From Pseudomonadota bacterium (GTDB taxonomy: Bacteria; Pseudomonadota; Alphaproteobacteria; Kiloniellales; JACOMY01), in the NCBI GenBank assembly GCA_029781795.1, contig JAKOWB010000007.1:1-46697 (forward strand): a stretch of DNA of 46,697 nt, given 5' to 3'. The notes beneath the pieces were generated by a model. The model was not told the DNA's origin, ran no database searches, and was given only the letters and a program-made list of their open reading frames with translations. Below, one piece after another: positions 30,563 through 39,148 of this stretch. Made by a program: the position numbers and the translations under genes. Each line of letters begins with the position of its first letter. Position 1 is the stretch's first letter.

Positions 30563-33109
30563 ATGACCAAGCCAAGCCTGCGATCGCGTCTGGCCCTGGG
30601 TGTCGCCATCACCGGCGCCGCGCTGGCGGGCTGTGGCCGCCCGACCCTGGCGGGCGACTGTGCCGGCGGCGGCGGCATCTATAGCTGCTCGGGCGCCGCC
30701 GACGCCGCGTTGGACGTGACGCAGACCCTGGGGGCCCCGGCCACGGCCTTGACGGTGACCACCACCGCGGGCTTCGGCATCGACACCAGCGTCAGCGGCG
30801 GCGACGCCTTCTTCATCTATGGCTACGGCGGCTTGAGCTTCACCGACGCGAACGGCTCGAAGATCACCGGGGCGACCTATGGACTGGAGGCAACCAATTT
30901 CGACAGCGGCGACCTGACGATCACCACGAACGGCGACGTCATCGGCGTGGGGGAGAGGGGCATCGTAGCGACGAACTTCGGCGCCAGGCTCTCGATCACC
31001 GCCGGCAACGTCACCGGGGCCGAGGGCATCTATGCCCACAACAAGGGCGCCGGCGATCTGACGGTCGATACGACCGGCGGAACCGTCGTGTCGACCATCT
31101 CGGTCGGGGCGCGCGTCTATGGTGCGACGAGCGGGACCATCTCGGTAACGACAGCGGATGTCACGGCCAAGAGCGTGGGCCTCGCCGCGCGCAACTTCGG
31201 CAGCAGCGGCGACGTGATGGTCGACACCACGGCCGGCACGATCCTCGCTCTTGGCGGCGGTATCACCGCGACCAACAAGTCGGATGACCGGATCAAGGTG
31301 ACCGCCGGCGACATCGATGCCAACCAGTCAGGCATCTTCGCCCTGGCCTATGGCGCCAACGACGTCTCCATCACCACGACGCGGACCGTGTCGGTCAATC
31401 AGCGGGCGGTCTATGCCTGGCTGATGGGCGCCGGCGGCAGCCTGACGATCGACAACAGCGGCACGCTTCGCAGCAAGGCGGGCGATCCCTCGGTGGAGAT
31501 CATCAAGGTGGTCAGCGCCGGCGTCGGCGGCCTGCTGGACAACGGGGCGGCGGGTACGATCCTCGGCCGCGTCACGCTGGGCGGCGGCGGCGACAGCTTC
31601 GACAACGCCGGAATCTGGCAGTCTGTCGGCGACAGCGACTTCGCCGGCGGTAGCGACACGCTGAGCAACCTGCTGGACGGGCGCGTGCTGGTCGGCGGCA
31701 CGGCGGCGGCCGAGGCGGCGCGCTTCCTCGGCCTGGAGACTTTCAACAACGCTGGCCTGCTGGACTTCCGCGACGGCGGGGCCGGCGACAGCCTGAGCCT
31801 CGCCGGCGACTTCAACGGCCTCGGCGGGACAATCGCCTTCGATGTGGTGCTGGATGACGGCTCGACGCCGGCCGACCGGCTGGTGGTCGGCGGTGCGACC
31901 GGCGGCACGACCAATGTGGTGGTCAACGCGGTGGGTGGCACCGGCGGCGCGACGGGCAGCGGGGCCGGCCACGGCATCGCGCTGATCGACGTCTCGGCGA
32001 CGGGCAGTACGACCGACGGCGACTTCGCTTTGCTCGGCGGCCCCTTGATGCGGGGTGGCTACACCTACGACCTGGTGCTGGAGGACGACGGCGTCTGGTA
32101 CCTGCAGAGCACGCTGCTGGCGGCGGTGCCCGGCTATGCCAACGCGGTTTCGGCGACGCAGACCTATCTCGACAGCGCGTTCGGTCCGCTGGGCGACCGC
32201 CTCGGCGAGTTGCGCGGCACGGGCGGCGGGCAGAGCGCGGCGCTGGGCGCCACCGACCTGGCAGAGGGCGCGCCGGCCGGAAGCGGCCCGCGTCTCGCCG
32301 CCTGGGTGCGCGGCTTTGGTGCCGACAGCGAGGTGTCGCCGTCCGGCGCGCCGGACTTCAGCCAGCAGGGCGGTGGCGTGCTGCTCGGCGGCGACCTGGC
32401 CTTCGAGGGGCTGCTGGCCGACGGCGATCGCGCCTTCGTCGGCGCGCTGGCGGGCTGGGGCCACAGCCGGGCCGAGCAGGACAACGACGTCGATGTCACG
32501 ATCGAGGGCTGGTCGCTGGGGCTCTATGCCAGCTACCTGGCGGCCGATTCGACGCCGAGCCCCTGGGACGGGCTGCGCATCGACGCGCTACTGCACGTCA
32601 GCCTGCTGGACCTGGAGGTGACCTCCAAGGCGCCGGCCAGCCAGGCGGACTACGATGCCACGGCCTGGGGCGCCCGCCTGGCGGCGAGCTATGGCCTGGA
32701 ACTGCTGCCCGGCCTGATCCTGGAGCCGCAGGCGCGGCTCGACTACGTCAGCGTGCGGCAGGAGGATTTCACCGACAGCCAGGGCGTGACCGTGTCGCTG
32801 GACGACGGCGATTCGCTGGCCGGGCGGCTGGGCGTCCGGCTGCAGCGGCACTGGGACCTGCGCAGCCTGGGCCAGGCGGCGCCCTATCTGGAGGCCGCGG
32901 TGCGGCACGAATTCCTGGGCGACAACCGCATCCTGGCGGACGGCGGCAGCTTCGAAAGCGACGTCGGCGGCACCAGCTGGGAGCTGGGCTTTGGGCTGGA
33001 GGCCAAGGTGGGCCGCGACCTCTCGCTCTATGCCGGCGCCACGCTGGCCTGGGGCGAGCAGCTCGACCGGTCGGTGCAGGCCGGCGCCGGCCTTCGCCTC
33101 GCCTTCTGA
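30563..33109 (+). CDS. Autotransporter (type Va secretion) with beta-helix passenger and an N-terminal lipobox
   Basis: An 848-residue self-secreted protein. The signal region carries LAGC (residues 21-24), a perfect lipobox; an ordinary cleavage after PTLA is the alternative. Residues about 60-430 are Gly/Thr/Asp-rich repeats of beta-helix type (recurrent LTITTNGDVIGVGERGI-like and SISVTTADVT-like strands). The translocator beta barrel occupies about 570-848 (LAAWVRGFGADSEVS, LGLYASYLAADS, ending in AGLRLAF with the terminal Phe typical of outer-membrane barrels). GGGAGGGGGCCT precedes the ATG. The passenger has no protease triad or other enzyme motif, so an adhesin or surface role is likely. 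Confidence 0.85.
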   Translation: MTKPSLRSRLALGVAITGAALAGCGRPTLAGDCAGGGGIYSCSGAADAALDVTQTLGAPATALTVTTTAGFGIDTSVSGGDAFFIYGYGGLSFTDANGSKITGATYGLEATNFDSGDLTITTNGDVIGVGERGIVATNFGARLSITAGNVTGAEGIYAHNKGAGDLTVDTTGGTVVSTISVGARVYGATSGTISVTTADVTAKSVGLAARNFGSSGDVMVDTTAGTILALGGGITATNKSDDRIKVTAGDIDANQSGIFALAYGANDVSITTTRTVSVNQRAVYAWLMGAGGSLTIDNSGTLRSKAGDPSVEIIKVVSAGVGGLLDNGAAGTILGRVTLGGGGDSFDNAGIWQSVGDSDFAGGSDTLSNLLDGRVLVGGTAAAEAARFLGLETFNNAGLLDFRDGGAGDSLSLAGDFNGLGGTIAFDVVLDDGSTPADRLVVGGATGGTTNVVVNAVGGTGGATGSGAGHGIALIDVSATGSTTDGDFALLGGPLMRGGYTYDLVLEDDGVWYLQSTLLAAVPGYANAVSATQTYLDSAFGPLGDRLGELRGTGGGQSAALGATDLAEGAPAGSGPRLAAWVRGFGADSEVSPSGAPDFSQQGGGVLLGGDLAFEGLLADGDRAFVGALAGWGHSRAEQDNDVDVTIEGWSLGLYASYLAADSTPSPWDGLRIDALLHVSLLDLEVTSKAPASQADYDATAWGARLAASYGLELLPGLILEPQARLDYVSVRQEDFTDSQGVTVSLDDGDSLAGRLGVRLQRHWDLRSLGQAAPYLEAAVRHEFLGDNRILADGGSFESDVGGTSWELGFGLEAKVGRDLSLYAGATLAWGEQLDRSVQAGAGLRLAF

Positions 33110-33166
33110 TTCCAACCTCTCCCCAATCGCGCTATGACAAAGCTGCATAGCAAAGGGGGGATTGCC

Positions 33167-34273
33167 ATGAGCGAGGCGGCGGACGCGCCGGTCGAGGCGC
33201 CAGCACCCGCACCGGCGTCGCCGGCCGAGGCGCCCAAGGTGGACTTTACCTTCTCCGGCGGGCTGGTGCCGCGCCTGGCGCAGCTCGGCATCGCGCTGGC
33301 CTTCACCTCCTACCAGTCGGGATTCCTCTACACGCTCGGGCGCGACGCCAAGGGCGCGCACCTGCATCAGTCCGGCTTCATCAAGCCCATGGGCCTGGCG
33401 CTCGACGCCAAGGGCGACCTGGCGCTGACCGCCGGCTTCCAGGTCATGCGGCTGCGCAACGTCCTGACCGCCGGGCAGTGGGTGAACCACACCTTCGATG
33501 CCTGCTACGTCACGCGGACCGTGCACATGACCGGCGAGCTCGACGCACATGACCTGGGCATCGACGCACAGGACCGCCCGATCTTCGTCAACACGCGCTT
33601 CAACTGCCTGGCCACGGTCTCGGAGCGCCATTCCTTCCAGCCGCTCTGGCGACCGCCCTTCGTGTCGGCGCTGGTCGACGAGGACCGCTGCCACCTGAAC
33701 GGCCTGGCGATGAAGGACGGCGAGCCGGCCTTCGTCACCGCGGTCAGCCGCTCCGACACCATCGACGGCTGGCGCGACCGCCGTGCCGAGGGCGGCGTGC
33801 TGGTCGAGGTACCGAGCGGACGGATTGTCTGCGAGGGGCTGTCCATGCCGCATTCGCCACGGTTTCACGACGGCGAGCTCTGGCTGCACAACAGCGGCAC
33901 CGGCGACCTGGGCGTGGTGAACCTGAAGAGCGGGCGCTTCGAGCCGCGGGTCTTCTGCCCCGGCTTCCTGCGCGGCCTCGCCTTCCACAAGGGCTTTGCC
34001 TTCGTCGGCCTGTCGAAGCCGCGCTACAGGCGCTTCGAGGGCCTGGCGCTGGACCAGCGCCTGAGGGAGCGCGACAGCGAGCCCTGGTGCGGCATCCAGG
34101 TGATCGACCTGGCCAAGGGCTCCTGCGTCGACTGGTTCCGCATCGACGGCGCGGTGGGCGAGATCTACGACCTGGCGGTGCTGCCCGGCGTTGCCTGCGC
34201 CATGACCGTGCCGCCGGGCTCGGCCGAGGGCATGAAGCTCATCACCCTGCCGGCCGAGGGCGCCTCCCCCTGA
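33167..34273 (+). CDS. TIGR03032-like (DUF4915) protein, unknown function
   Basis: A 368-residue protein with an Ala/Pro-rich N-terminal extension (1-25) and a beta-propeller-like remainder. Marker blocks are YQSGFLYTLG, NGLAMKDGEPAFVTAVSRSD, LSMPHSPRFHDGELWLHNSGTGDLG, FCPGFLRGLAFH and FVGLSKPR, which are those of the TIGR03032 family, whose members have no assigned activity. The ATG at 33167 is preceded by AAAGGGGGGA; an ATG at 33134 adds eleven residues but has no ribosome site. It follows the autotransporter by 57 bases on the same strand and may belong with it, perhaps in surface or glycan modification. Confidence 0.8.
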   Translation: MSEAADAPVEAPAPAPASPAEAPKVDFTFSGGLVPRLAQLGIALAFTSYQSGFLYTLGRDAKGAHLHQSGFIKPMGLALDAKGDLALTAGFQVMRLRNVLTAGQWVNHTFDACYVTRTVHMTGELDAHDLGIDAQDRPIFVNTRFNCLATVSERHSFQPLWRPPFVSALVDEDRCHLNGLAMKDGEPAFVTAVSRSDTIDGWRDRRAEGGVLVEVPSGRIVCEGLSMPHSPRFHDGELWLHNSGTGDLGVVNLKSGRFEPRVFCPGFLRGLAFHKGFAFVGLSKPRYRRFEGLALDQRLRERDSEPWCGIQVIDLAKGSCVDWFRIDGAVGEIYDLAVLPGVACAMTVPPGSAEGMKLITLPAEGASP

Positions 34274-34317
34274 TGCCCGTTCCCGGCGCCGGGCCGCTTC
34301 GCTAGTCTGGCGGCCGG

Positions 34318-36384
34318 ATGACGACTGGAACACCGGGTGACGAGCTGGCCCGCCGGACTGCGATGCTCGACGCGGTCGGCTTCGCGGCGCGTTCCATCAT
34401 CGCCGGCCGCGACTGGCGCCAGGGTCTGGACGAGCTGCTGCGCCGCCTGGGCGAGGCCGCGGCGGTATCGCGCGTCACCCTGTGGGACGTGCATCCGGGG
34501 CCGGACGGGCGGCTCTGCCAGTCCTGCCGATACGACTGGGCGGCGCCGGGCTTCCAGACCCTCAGCCAGGACCCGCGCTACAGCAACATCGTGCTGGAGG
34601 ATGCCGCCGGCCACCTTGACGACTGGGCGCAGCGCCGCGCCCGCGGCGAGGTGATCCAGGCCACCCTGGCGGAGGTGACGGGCGAGACGCGGCAGACCTT
34701 CCTGGAGCACCAGACCCAGGCCTTCGTCTCGGTGCCGATCCTGCTGCGCGACCGCTGGTGGGGCTTCCTCGGTTTCGACGACTGCCTGGCCGAGCGGCGC
34801 TGGAGCGAGCTGGAGATCGACATACTGCGCACCGCCGCCGCGATGATCGCCGCGGCGGTGGAGCGGCACGAGGCGGACGAGCGCCTGCGCCTCAGCGAGG
34901 AACGCTATTCCCTGGCGGCGCGCGGCGCCGCCGACGGCCTTTTCGACCTGGACCTGAAGCGCGGCCGGGCCTACTTCGCGCCGCGCCTCTACGAGATCCT
35001 GGGCCTGATGGAGGGCGTCTTCGGCGGCTCGGTGGACCGCTTCTTCGCTGCCTTCGAAGCCGACGACGTCGCCCGCGTGCGCGCCTATCTCGACGAGCGG
35101 CTGCAGCAGCGCCGCCGCCGCGTGCGCTTCGAGATGCGCCGGCGCCAGAACGGCGAGACGCGCTGGTTCGTCGCCCGCGCGCTGGTGCTCTACAACCGCA
35201 AGGGCCCGGTGCGCGCGGTGGGCTCGCTGCGCGACATCACCGACTACCGCCTGGCGGTGGACCGCCTGCGCCGCAGCGAGGCGCGCAGCCGTGCCATTCT
35301 CGACACTGCCTCCGACGCCATCGTCACCGCCGACGAGGCCGGGCGCCTGGTCGGCTGCAACCCGGCGGCCGAGCGCATGTTCGGCCTGGTCGAGGCCGAG
35401 GCCGTCGGCCGTCCCATCGCCGAGCTGCTGGTGCCGCCGCACCTGCGCGAGCGTCACGTCGCCGGCATGGCGCGCTTCGTCGCCGGCGGCGCGCCCCGCG
35501 TGCTGGGCCAGCTGCAGGAGATGGAGGGCCAGCGCGCCGACGGCACGATCCTGCCGGTGGAGTTGATCGTGACCGAGGTGCCGCAGCCCGAGGGGCGGCT
35601 CTTCACTGCCATCATCCGCGACATCTCCGAGCGCCGGCGCTACCAGCAGGAGCTCGCCGAGGGCGAGCGGCAGCGCGCGCAGCTCGCGCGCCACTTCTCG
35701 CCCAACATGGTCGAGGAGATGATGCGCCTGGGCGTGCAGGGCGACGCCGTGACGACGCAGCCGATCGCCATCCTCTTCGCCGACCTGATGAACTTCACCG
35801 CCATCAGCGCGCGCCTCTCGCCGGGCGAGGTGGTCGGGCTGCTGCGCCACTTCCACGCCCTGGTGGAGGACGCGGTCTTCGGCAACGGCGGCACGCTGGA
35901 CAAGTACATGGGTGACGGCGTCATGGCCACCTTCGGCACGCCGCTGCCCAGTGGCAAGGACGCCGGCAATGCCGTGCGCGCCGCCCGCCAGCTGGTCGGC
36001 AGCGTCGTCGCCTGGAACCGTGCGCGCCTGGCCGAGGGCAAGAGCGAGCTGCGCATCGCCATCGGCATCAACTATGGCGAGGCGACGCTGGGCAATGTCG
36101 GCAGCGCGCGTCGCTACGAGCACACCGTGGTGGGCGAGGCGGTGAACCTGGCCAGCCGCATCGAGGTACTGACCCGCACGCTGCAGCACGCGCTGCTGAT
36201 CTCCGGCGAGGTGGTCGCGGCGGTGCGGCGCGAGGGCGGCGAGGCCTGCCTGGAGGGTTTCAAGGCGCTCGGCGAGCATGCCATCCGCGGCCACGCCGCG
36301 CCGGTTGCCCTCTGGGGCCTCACGGCCGAGGCGGCGGCGCCCCGGGGCAACTCTTCGGCCGACAAGGGTGGAGTGGCGGCATGA
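34318..36384 (+). CDS. GAF-PAS-PAS-class III adenylate/guanylate cyclase
   Basis: A 688-residue cytoplasmic signalling enzyme. Domains in order: GAF (about 15-185, SVPILLRDRWWGFLGFDDC), a first PAS with PAC (about 195-320, ending VGSLRDITDYR), a second PAS with PAC (about 325-440, ILDTASDAIVTADEAGRLVG), a short coiled linker, and the class III cyclase catalytic domain (about 480-660). Metal-binding Asp489 (LFADLMNFT) and Asp533 (KYMGDGVMATFG) are present, and the Lys before YMGD favours ATP, so cAMP is the likelier product. No membrane span. Its last codons overlap the amidohydrolase ATG by ATGA. The ligand of the GAF/PAS part is unknown. Confidence 0.9.
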   Translation: MTTGTPGDELARRTAMLDAVGFAARSIIAGRDWRQGLDELLRRLGEAAAVSRVTLWDVHPGPDGRLCQSCRYDWAAPGFQTLSQDPRYSNIVLEDAAGHLDDWAQRRARGEVIQATLAEVTGETRQTFLEHQTQAFVSVPILLRDRWWGFLGFDDCLAERRWSELEIDILRTAAAMIAAAVERHEADERLRLSEERYSLAARGAADGLFDLDLKRGRAYFAPRLYEILGLMEGVFGGSVDRFFAAFEADDVARVRAYLDERLQQRRRRVRFEMRRRQNGETRWFVARALVLYNRKGPVRAVGSLRDITDYRLAVDRLRRSEARSRAILDTASDAIVTADEAGRLVGCNPAAERMFGLVEAEAVGRPIAELLVPPHLRERHVAGMARFVAGGAPRVLGQLQEMEGQRADGTILPVELIVTEVPQPEGRLFTAIIRDISERRRYQQELAEGERQRAQLARHFSPNMVEEMMRLGVQGDAVTTQPIAILFADLMNFTAISARLSPGEVVGLLRHFHALVEDAVFGNGGTLDKYMGDGVMATFGTPLPSGKDAGNAVRAARQLVGSVVAWNRARLAEGKSELRIAIGINYGEATLGNVGSARRYEHTVVGEAVNLASRIEVLTRTLQHALLISGEVVAAVRREGGEACLEGFKALGEHAIRGHAAPVALWGLTAEAAAPRGNSSADKGGVAA

Positions 36385-38009
36385 CGGCGATCGACGGCAA
36401 GGCGGACCTGATCCTCTCCGGCGGGCCGATCTGGTGCGGCCTGACGCAGGGCTTCGCCGAGGCGCTGGCGGTCAGGGACGGCCTGGTGCTGGCGGCGGGC
36501 AGGGCCAGCGACGTGGCGATGCTGGCGGGCCCGGCGACGCGGCGCCTCGACCTGCGCGGCCGGCTCGCCATCCCGGCCTTCCACGATGCGCACATGCACC
36601 TCATGTCGCTGGGCCGCCGGGCCAAGGCACTGGACATCACCCCGGGCGCGGTGGGCACGGCGCAGGAGATCGCCGACCTTGTCGCCGCGCGCGCCGCCAC
36701 CACGCCGCCCGGTGGCTGGATCACCGGCAGCGGCTATGACCACGACCGGCTGGCCGGCAAGCGGCATCCGACGCGCTGGGACCTGGACCGCGCGGCGCCG
36801 GACCACCCGGTCTGGCTCGGCCGCTGCTGCGGCCACATGGGTGTCGCCAACTCCCGGGCGCTGGCGCTGGCCGGCATCACGCGCGACACGCCGAACCCGC
36901 CGGGTGGCGTCATCGTCCGCGAGAACGGCGAACCCACCGGCCTGCTGCAGGAGCGCGCCATGGAGGCGCTGCACGCCGCCCTGCCGGAGCCGAGCGTGGC
37001 CGAGCTGGTGGAGGCCATCGAGATCGCCGGCCGGCGCTGCCTTTCCTACGGCATCGGCTCGGTGATGGACGCCTGCGTCGGCATGGCGGGCGGCTGGGCC
37101 GACGTCGAGGCCTACGAGGCGGCCGAGCGCGCCGGGCGCCTGCCGGTGCGCATGACCATGGCGATGGGCGGCGGGCCGGCCGGCATCGCCGAGCAGGCCT
37201 TTGCCAAGGGCTACCTGACCGGCAGGGGCAACCAGCGCCTGCGCGTCGGGCCGGTGAAGTTCTTCACCGACGGCAGCGCCGGCGGCTGCACCGCCGCCAT
37301 GTCGAAGCCCTACACCAACGGCGACCTCGGCGTGCTGATCTTCTCCGACCGGGAGCTGGACGAGATGGTCGGCCACTACCACCACCGCGGCTACCAGGTG
37401 GCGGTGCATGCCATCGGCGACGCCGCCATCGACCAGACCCTGCGTTCCTTCGACCGCGCCTGCGCCGACGGCACCTGCAACCACCGCCGCCACCGCATCG
37501 AGCACTGCGGCTTCATCGACGACCGCCAGATGGCCGAGATGCAGCGCCTGGGCCTGATCCCGGCGCCGCAGCCGGTCTTCGTGCGCGATTTCGGCGACAC
37601 CTATCTCAACGTGCTGGGCGAGGAACGCTCCGCCGCCTGCTATCCCATGGCGCGCTGGCAGCGCCGCGGCCTGAAGCCCGCGATGAGCAGCGATACGCCG
37701 GTCAGCGACGTGAACCCCTTCGTCAACCTCTACGCCGCGCTGGCGCGCACCACGGTCGGCGGCGAGGTGCTGGGCGCGGACGAGTGCCTGACCCTGGCGG
37801 AGGCGCTCAGCGCCTATACGGAGAACGGCGCCTATGCCTGCGGCGTCGAGGACCGCCTCGGCACGCTGGAGGCCGGCAAGCTCGCCGACATCGCCGTGCT
37901 GAACGCCAACCCCTTCGACCGGAGCGTTGCCGATCTGAAGGACGTGGCCGCCGACCTTACCCTGCTCGACGGCAGGGTCGCCTTCGACCGGCTGGGCGAG
38001 GCGGGATAG
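36381..38009 (+). CDS. Metal-dependent amidohydrolase, YtcJ-like (amidohydrolase_3)
   Basis: A 542-residue enzyme with the amidohydrolase superfamily metal ligands: His71 and His73 in FHDAHMHL, His343 in VAVHAIGDAA, His375 in RIEHCGF and Asp438 in SSDTPVSD. The N- and C-terminal beta sandwich (LILSGGPIWC; LGTLEAGKLADIAVLNANPF) is standard for the YtcJ group, which hydrolyses N-acyl or amide-type substrates; the physiological substrate is not known. Translation is coupled to the cyclase gene (ATGA, 36381-36384), an unusual partner. Confidence 0.9.
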   Translation: MTAIDGKADLILSGGPIWCGLTQGFAEALAVRDGLVLAAGRASDVAMLAGPATRRLDLRGRLAIPAFHDAHMHLMSLGRRAKALDITPGAVGTAQEIADLVAARAATTPPGGWITGSGYDHDRLAGKRHPTRWDLDRAAPDHPVWLGRCCGHMGVANSRALALAGITRDTPNPPGGVIVRENGEPTGLLQERAMEALHAALPEPSVAELVEAIEIAGRRCLSYGIGSVMDACVGMAGGWADVEAYEAAERAGRLPVRMTMAMGGGPAGIAEQAFAKGYLTGRGNQRLRVGPVKFFTDGSAGGCTAAMSKPYTNGDLGVLIFSDRELDEMVGHYHHRGYQVAVHAIGDAAIDQTLRSFDRACADGTCNHRRHRIEHCGFIDDRQMAEMQRLGLIPAPQPVFVRDFGDTYLNVLGEERSAACYPMARWQRRGLKPAMSSDTPVSDVNPFVNLYAALARTTVGGEVLGADECLTLAEALSAYTENGAYACGVEDRLGTLEAGKLADIAVLNANPFDRSVADLKDVAADLTLLDGRVAFDRLGEAG

Positions 38010-38019
38010 ACCGTCCGCC

Positions 38020-38220
38020 TCAGCGCTTGAGCTGGCTTTCGCGCACCATGCGCTCGTGCGGCTCGGCGCTGCTCTTCACGCGGTAGGCGAACTCGCCGTT
38101 GTCGGCGGGCAGCTGCCTGACGATGGTATAGGCACCCTTGGCAGCGGGCTCGTAGGGCCGCGCCTGGAGCTGGACCACCTGGCCGACGGCGTACTTGTGC
38201 CTGCCCAGGGCCTCGCTCAT
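38020..38220 (-). CDS. Small conserved protein of 66 residues, unknown function
   Basis: A 66-residue cytoplasmic protein reading YAVGQVVQLQARPYEPAA, then YTIVRQLPADNGEFAYRVKS and HERMVRESQLKR. This pattern is familiar from many alphaproteobacterial hypothetical proteins, and it looks like a small SH3-like barrel. The ATG at 38220 overlaps the stop of the 88-residue gene by ATGA, so the two are produced together. The strong conservation of Arg/Glu pairs in such proteins may suggest nucleic-acid or ribosome binding, but this is a guess. Convergent with the amidohydrolase gene, 10 bases between stops. Confidence 0.75.
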   Translation of the reverse strand: MSEALGRHKYAVGQVVQLQARPYEPAAKGAYTIVRQLPADNGEFAYRVKSSAEPHERMVRESQLKR

Positions 38221-38483
38221 CGGCGTGCCCCGGTTCCGGCCTTGGCTCGGCGCAGCGGATAGTCCGGGCTGTCGTAGAGCGCCCGGATGCCGCGGCCATC
38301 GAAGCGCTCTTCCTCGATCTCCAGGCTGGCGCCCAGCAGCAGCTCGGGCGGCAGCTCCTCGATGGCATAGCGGATGGCCTCGGCGGCGCGCTCGAAACGC
38401 TTGTAGCCGAGCGGCGCGCGCTTGTGCGCGCGGCTGCGCGGCGGGAAGAGCTCGCCCAGGGCCTCGTAGTTGATGCTGCTCAT
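38217..38483 (-). CDS. Small protein of 88 residues coupled to the 66-residue gene
   Basis: Starts at ATG 38483 with AAAGGA upstream and reads MSSINYEALGELFPPRSRA, then YKRFERAAEAIRYAIEELP and LEIEEERFDGRGIRALYDSPDYPLRR split by a short linker. It is highly charged, with no membrane span, signal or catalytic motif. Similar hypothetical proteins occur next to the 66-residue family in alphaproteobacteria. Frames extending to 39146 are shadows of the thioredoxin gene. It is divergent from thioredoxin 2 with 174 bases between; the gap shows no clear operator. Confidence 0.7.
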   Translation of the reverse strand: MSSINYEALGELFPPRSRAHKRAPLGYKRFERAAEAIRYAIEELPPELLLGASLEIEEERFDGRGIRALYDSPDYPLRRAKAGTGARR

Positions 38484-38657
38484 GCTGGTCCTTTCTGCTC
38501 TGCGGCGCCGGGCAGGAAATGGCGAACCGGCCGCTGGCCTGAGGCCGGCGGCGCCTGCTGGCGACGGCGGTGTGGAGATGACGGAAGACGCTACCATATA
38601 TGGGAACGCGGCGGGCGCCCTGCAATGCGGCCGCCTGAACGCTATCGGATACAGGAC

Positions 38658-39092
38658 ATGACCACGCACCTCGTCTGCCCGCATTGTTCCGCCATCAACC
38701 GCGTCCCCGCCGGCAAGCCGGCCGGCCAGGGAAAATGCGGCGCCTGCAAGCGGCCGCTGTTCGACGGCCATCCGGCGGCTGCCACGACGGCCAGCTTCGA
38801 CAAGCACCTGCGCAGCGACAGCGTGCCGCTCCTGGTCGACTTCTGGGCGGACTGGTGCGGCCCCTGCAAGATGATGGCGCCGCACTTCGCCCGCGCCGCC
38901 GAGCGGCTGGAGCCGGCGGTGCGCCTCCTGAAGGTCGACACCGAGGCCGAGCCGGCGCTGGCGGCGCGCTATGGCATCCGCTCCATCCCCACCCTGATGC
39001 TGTTCAAGGACGGCAAGGTCCTGGCCCAGCAGGCCGGCGCCATGGACGCGGGGCGGATCGAGGCCTGGGTGCGGCAGGCGCTGGGGGCCTAG
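38658..39092 (+). CDS. trxC: Thioredoxin 2 (TrxC-type, zinc-ribbon thioredoxin)
   Basis: A 144-residue disulfide reductase. The N-terminal zinc ribbon has CPHC (Cys7, Cys10) and CGAC (Cys27, Cys30). The thioredoxin domain has the active-site WCGPC (Cys67, Cys70) followed by KMMAPHF, and the cis-Pro motif RSIPTLMLF. This four-plus-two cysteine layout defines TrxC, which is often induced by oxidants. The ATG at 38658 gives the normal N-terminus; an in-frame GTG/ATG farther upstream adds unrelated sequence. Its TAG (39090-39092) overlaps the fossil ygiQ stop on the other strand. Confidence 0.93.
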   Translation: MTTHLVCPHCSAINRVPAGKPAGQGKCGACKRPLFDGHPAAATTASFDKHLRSDSVPLLVDFWADWCGPCKMMAPHFARAAERLEPAVRLLKVDTEAEPALAARYGIRSIPTLMLFKDGKVLAQQAGAMDAGRIEAWVRQALGA

Positions 39093-39113
39093 CGTCGCAC
39101 GCCCTTGGTGGCG
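39088..39113. repeat. Left direct repeat bounding the restriction-modification island (fossil ygiQ 3' end)
   Basis: 26 bases matching 43501-43526 at 23 positions, with an identical 16-base core CGCACGCCCTTGGTGG (39096-39111). Read on the minus strand it encodes TKGVRR followed by TAG, exactly the C-terminus of YgiQ, with synonymous changes in both Arg codons. Its TAG overlaps the trxC TAG as CTAG. Similarity ends just outside the repeat. Confidence 0.85.
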
Positions 39114-39148
39114 GGGCCAGGAGCTCCGCTGGGCGGGACACCGCAAGG

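Noticed and set aside
27873-30566. Plus-strand open frame of about 897 codons opposite the kinase/phospho-lyase gene
   Set aside because: Composition is that of an antisense shadow, without any recognisable fold; the opposite strand carries complete catalytic motifs.
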